A DNA stretch of 64,000 nt from Streptomyces sp. Je 1-369 (GTDB lineage Bacteria; Actinomycetota; Actinomycetes; Streptomycetales; Streptomycetaceae): NCBI RefSeq assembly GCF_026810505.1, contig NZ_CP101750.1, positions 897,448 through 961,447 of the forward strand, read 5' to 3'. Positions 61,353 through 64,000 of this stretch are shown here, one piece after another. Both the position numbers and the translations under genes were made by a program. Each line of letters begins with the position of its first letter. Position 1 is the stretch's first letter. Under the pieces are notes generated by a model. It did not search any database and was not told the origin of the DNA. It was given only the letters and a program-made list of their open reading frames with translations.

Positions 61353-64000
61353 CGGCCCTCCAGGAGGTCGCGGACGTCGCGGTCGAGGTGCTCGTCCAAG
61401 GTGCGGAGCAGGGCGAGGAGTTCATCGGCGAGGCCGTCGACGCGCACCCCGGCGCGGTGGGCGAACACACCGGTCCATCCTTCGCCGTCCGGCATGACCG
61501 TCAGGGTCACCGGGTGGTGCGTGGACTCACGGAAGCGGGTGCCGACGACCGTGAGCCCGGGGGCGGGTTCGCGGAGGCGGTCCGGGTCGACCGGGTAGTT
61601 CTCGAAGACCACCAGGCTGTCGAAGAGCCTGCGCCGCCCGGTCAGCCGCTCCAGGTCGGAGAGGGCGACGTGGTGGTGCTCGACCAGTGCGCGCTGCCCG
61701 GCCTGGAGGCCGGCGAGCGTCTCTGCGAGGGTGCCCGCGAGCCGTGCGCGGACCGGGACGGTGTTGGCGAGGAGGCCGACGATCTCCTCGACGCCCGCGA
61801 GCTCCGGGGGACGGCAGGCGACCATGGCGCCGAAGCAGACGTCCGCGCGGCCGGAGCGGCGCGCGAGCAGCACCGACCAGGCGCCCTGCACCAGCGTGTT
61901 GCGGGTCAGGCCGCGGCGCGCGGCGAGGCGGGCGAGGGCGTCGACCAGGTCCGCGTCGAACGTGATGAGCGTGGGTTCCTGCCAGGCGGGGCCCGGTTCG
62001 CCGCTGCTCAGGTAGTCGCCTTCGGGCAGCCCGGCGAGCTCGGCGGCCCAGAGGTCGAGGTCCGGTTCGTGGTCGGCGCGCCAGCGCAGGTAGTCGCCGA
62101 ACGGGACGGGGGCGGGCAGGTCGGGGGCGACGCCGCGGGTGCGCGCCGTGTAGAGGTCGAACAGCTCGGTGAGGATGCGCGGGGCCGACCAGCCGTCGGA
62201 GAGGACGTGGTGGCTGGTCATGACGAGGTGGGACCGGTCGGCGCCGTCGCGGATCACGGTCAGGCGCAGGAGCGGTCCTTCGGCGAGGTCGAACGGCTCG
62301 GCCAGGTCGGCCGCGAGGGCCTCGTCGGCGGGTCCTTCGACGACGCGGAAGTCCGGCCGCGGCGACTTGGGCAGCACCGCGAGATCGGCGGGGAACACCG
62401 CGCCGAGGTTCGGGTGTCGTGCCATCAGGTCGGCGCCCGCCGCGCGCAGGGCGTCGAGGTCGAGCGGGCCTTCGAGGGTGAACGTCGACTGCACGGTGTA
62501 CGGGTCGGGGCGTTCGGTGCGCGAGTGCCGGAGCATCACTTCCTGGAGCGGGGTCAGCGGCTGGATCTCGGCGACGGGCCCGCCGCCGTCGAGTGCGCTG
62601 ATCTCCGGCGCGGCGGCGAGTTCGAGGAGTGCCGTGCGCAGGCACTCGGCCAGCTCCTCCGCCTCGGCGGCGGTGAGCAGGGCCGCGGGCCAGGTGATGC
62701 GGACCCCGAGCGCGTCGTCGCGTACCAGGGCGTTGACCATCAGGCTGTGCGGCAGGGGCAGGTCGTCGGTGCCGCCGGAGCCGAGCGGGTCGGCGTCCGG
62801 TGACGGCTGCCACGGCGTCTCGTCGGTGGGTGCGCCGGGGAACTGGCCCAGGTAGTTCCAGGCGATCTCCGGCGTGGCGGGGTCGAGGAGTCCCGCCGAG
62901 ATGAGGATGCCGTGTCCGAGTCCGTCGCCCTGGGCGCGCAGCCGTTCCTTGACCGCCTGCACGTCGTCGCCCGCGTCGAGGCGTACGGGGTGGACGGCGG
63001 TGAACCAGCCGACGGTCTGGGAGAGGTCGACGTGCTGCGGGCGGCCGTGGCTCTCCAGTGCGACCAGGACCTCCGGGGTTCCGCGCCAGGCCCGTACGGC
63101 GCGGGCGAGCGCCGTGAGCAGTACGGCGTCCGGCGTGCTGCGGTGGGCGGCGGGCAGGGTCGTGATCAGCGCGCGGGTCGCGTCGGTGTCGAGGTGGATC
63201 TCGTGGTGCCGTGCGGTGGCGACGGTGTCCCTGGCGGGGTCGAGCGGTGCGGTGAGGGCCGGGGTGGCGGTCATCCGCTGCCAGTGCGGGAGTTCGGCCC
63301 TGCGGTCGGCCTCGCGCAGGGCCAGTGCCCAGCCGAGGAAGGACTGTCCGTGCCGGGTCAACTCGCCGCCCGAGTAGGCGTGTTCGACGTCGTCGAGGAG
63401 GACGCGCCAGGACACGCCGTCGGCGACCAGGTGGTGGGCGACGAGGACGAGCCTGCCCGGCCTGTCGGGTCCGGCGTCCACCCACAGGGCGCGCAGCAGC
63501 GGTCCGGTGCGCGGGTCCATCGCGTCCCGGATGCCGGTGACGCAGGCGTCGATCAGGGTGCGCGGGTCGCCGTCGGCGGCGCGGACGACGGTGAGGATGT
63601 CGGCGCCGGTGACCGCGCCGGCCTGCGGGATGTGCAGCACGTCGGTGCCGAGGCGGGCCCGCAGCACGTCGTGCCGGGCGAGCAGCGCGTCGAGTACGGC
63701 CTGCCACTCCCCCGCGTCGCCGCCCGGCGGGACGCAGATCTCCACCCACTGGCAGAAGCCGTCGGCGGCGGTGCCCGCGCGGCGCAGCAGATCGCGCATG
63801 ATCGGGGTGAGCGGCGCGTCGCCGGTCGCGGGTGCGTCGCCGCCGTCGAGGGTGCGGGCGCGGGCCGCGATGCCGGCGACCGTCGCTCCCTCGAAGACGT
63901 CACGCGCGGTCAGGCCGAGGCCCTGGCGGCGGGCGCGGGAGACGACTTGCAGCGACACGATGCTGTCGCCGCCGATGGCGAAGAAGTCGTCGTCGGGTCC
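61349..64000 (-). CDS. non-ribosomal peptide synthetase, C-terminal part: PCP - epimerization - condensation
   Basis: The visible 883 residues are the end of an NRPS whose start is past the right edge. A carrier protein is seen first: DDDFFAIGGDSI, with the phosphopantetheine serine at about residue 13. An epimerization domain follows (about 50-490): VLVAHHLVADGVSW and GWFTAVHP are its His and conserved motifs. Then a condensation domain (about 500-883): PLTPLQEVMLRHSRTE start motif and TSHHVLSDGWS catalytic motif. There is no adenylation or thioesterase domain after it. This terminal condensation domain either passes the chain to a separate module, or releases or cyclises it. It incorporates a D-residue just before. 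The stop overlaps the exporter start. Confidence 0.95.
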   Translation of the reverse strand, partial: GPDDDFFAIGGDSIVSLQVVSRARRQGLGLTARDVFEGATVAGIAARARTLDGGDAPATGDAPLTPIMRDLLRRAGTAADGFCQWVEICVPPGGDAGEWQAVLDALLARHDVLRARLGTDVLHIPQAGAVTGADILTVVRAADGDPRTLIDACVTGIRDAMDPRTGPLLRALWVDAGPDRPGRLVLVAHHLVADGVSWRVLLDDVEHAYSGGELTRHGQSFLGWALALREADRRAELPHWQRMTATPALTAPLDPARDTVATARHHEIHLDTDATRALITTLPAAHRSTPDAVLLTALARAVRAWRGTPEVLVALESHGRPQHVDLSQTVGWFTAVHPVRLDAGDDVQAVKERLRAQGDGLGHGILISAGLLDPATPEIAWNYLGQFPGAPTDETPWQPSPDADPLGSGGTDDLPLPHSLMVNALVRDDALGVRITWPAALLTAAEAEELAECLRTALLELAAAPEISALDGGGPVAEIQPLTPLQEVMLRHSRTERPDPYTVQSTFTLEGPLDLDALRAAGADLMARHPNLGAVFPADLAVLPKSPRPDFRVVEGPADEALAADLAEPFDLAEGPLLRLTVIRDGADRSHLVMTSHHVLSDGWSAPRILTELFDLYTARTRGVAPDLPAPVPFGDYLRWRADHEPDLDLWAAELAGLPEGDYLSSGEPGPAWQEPTLITFDADLVDALARLAARRGLTRNTLVQGAWSVLLARRSGRADVCFGAMVACRPPELAGVEEIVGLLANTVPVRARLAGTLAETLAGLQAGQRALVEHHHVALSDLERLTGRRRLFDSLVVFENYPVDPDRLREPAPGLTVVGTRFRESTHHPVTLTVMPDGEGWTGVFAHRAGVRVDGLADELLALLRTLDEHLDRDVRDLLEGR

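Overview
The window is high-GC actinobacterial chromosome, almost certainly Streptomyces. Genes are packed and often coupled by 4-bp ATGA or GTGA overlaps, GTG starts are frequent, third codon positions are very GC rich, and the families present (AfsR/SARP remnant, SpoIIE-type phosphatase, STAS antagonist, sigma-B-like promoters, NRPS) are typical of that genus. I see no tRNA, rRNA, insertion sequence, attachment site or CRISPR array.

Region 1 (1-20.7 kb) looks like a biosynthetic locus I cannot match to a known product. A minus-strand operon runs from an aldehyde dehydrogenase at 12.07 kb off the left edge: aldehyde dehydrogenase, nucleoside deoxyribosyltransferase-like enzyme, dihydroorotate-dehydrogenase-like enzyme, creatininase-like amidohydrolase; then, after a short tandem repeat, NDP-sugar dehydrogenase, sugar epimerase, GT4 glycosyltransferase, sugar nucleotidyltransferase, DegT aminotransferase, glycosidase-like protein, amidohydrolase and a truncated methyltransferase. 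Beside it lie a free-standing condensation-domain protein, a LuxR-type regulator without the phosphorylatable aspartate, a heterodimeric ABC exporter with one degenerate ATP site, and an AMP-forming ligase. Together they suggest a modified cyclic-amide or nucleobase-like scaffold carrying an aminated uronic-type sugar, ligated to an acid and exported. This is inference.

Region 2 (20.7-37 kb) is mostly housekeeping and stress genes: STAS protein, aldo/keto reductase behind a sigma-B-like promoter, molybdenum hydroxylase with a fused iron-sulfur/molybdenum subunit, secreted peptidase, sirtuin, FUSC membrane protein, SRPBCC protein, XRE regulator and an ECF-type sigma operon. At 29.05-30.1 kb two unrelated gene fragments abut, which looks like a deletion scar.

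Region 3 (37-54.3 kb) holds a membrane-anchored Mrr-like nuclease, an MMPL exporter with a divergent TetR regulator, a catalase, secreted sugar-dehydrogenase-like proteins including a 1002-residue four-domain protein, an M15 peptidase, OsmC, a PAS-GAF-PP2C-ATPase signalling protein, an AlkB-like dioxygenase, a small AfsR/SARP remnant and a flavin monooxygenase-like protein.

Region 4 (54.4-59.9 kb) is a probable stress module: a sigma-B-like promoter, a small basic protein, then a coupled operon of formaldehyde-dehydrogenase-like enzyme, cysteine hydrolase and glutamate-synthase-like flavoprotein, followed by a second catalase. Region 5 (59.9-64 kb) is the 3' end of an NRPS operon: a carrier-epimerization-condensation terminus coupled to an MFS exporter. 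The assembly line continues past the right edge.
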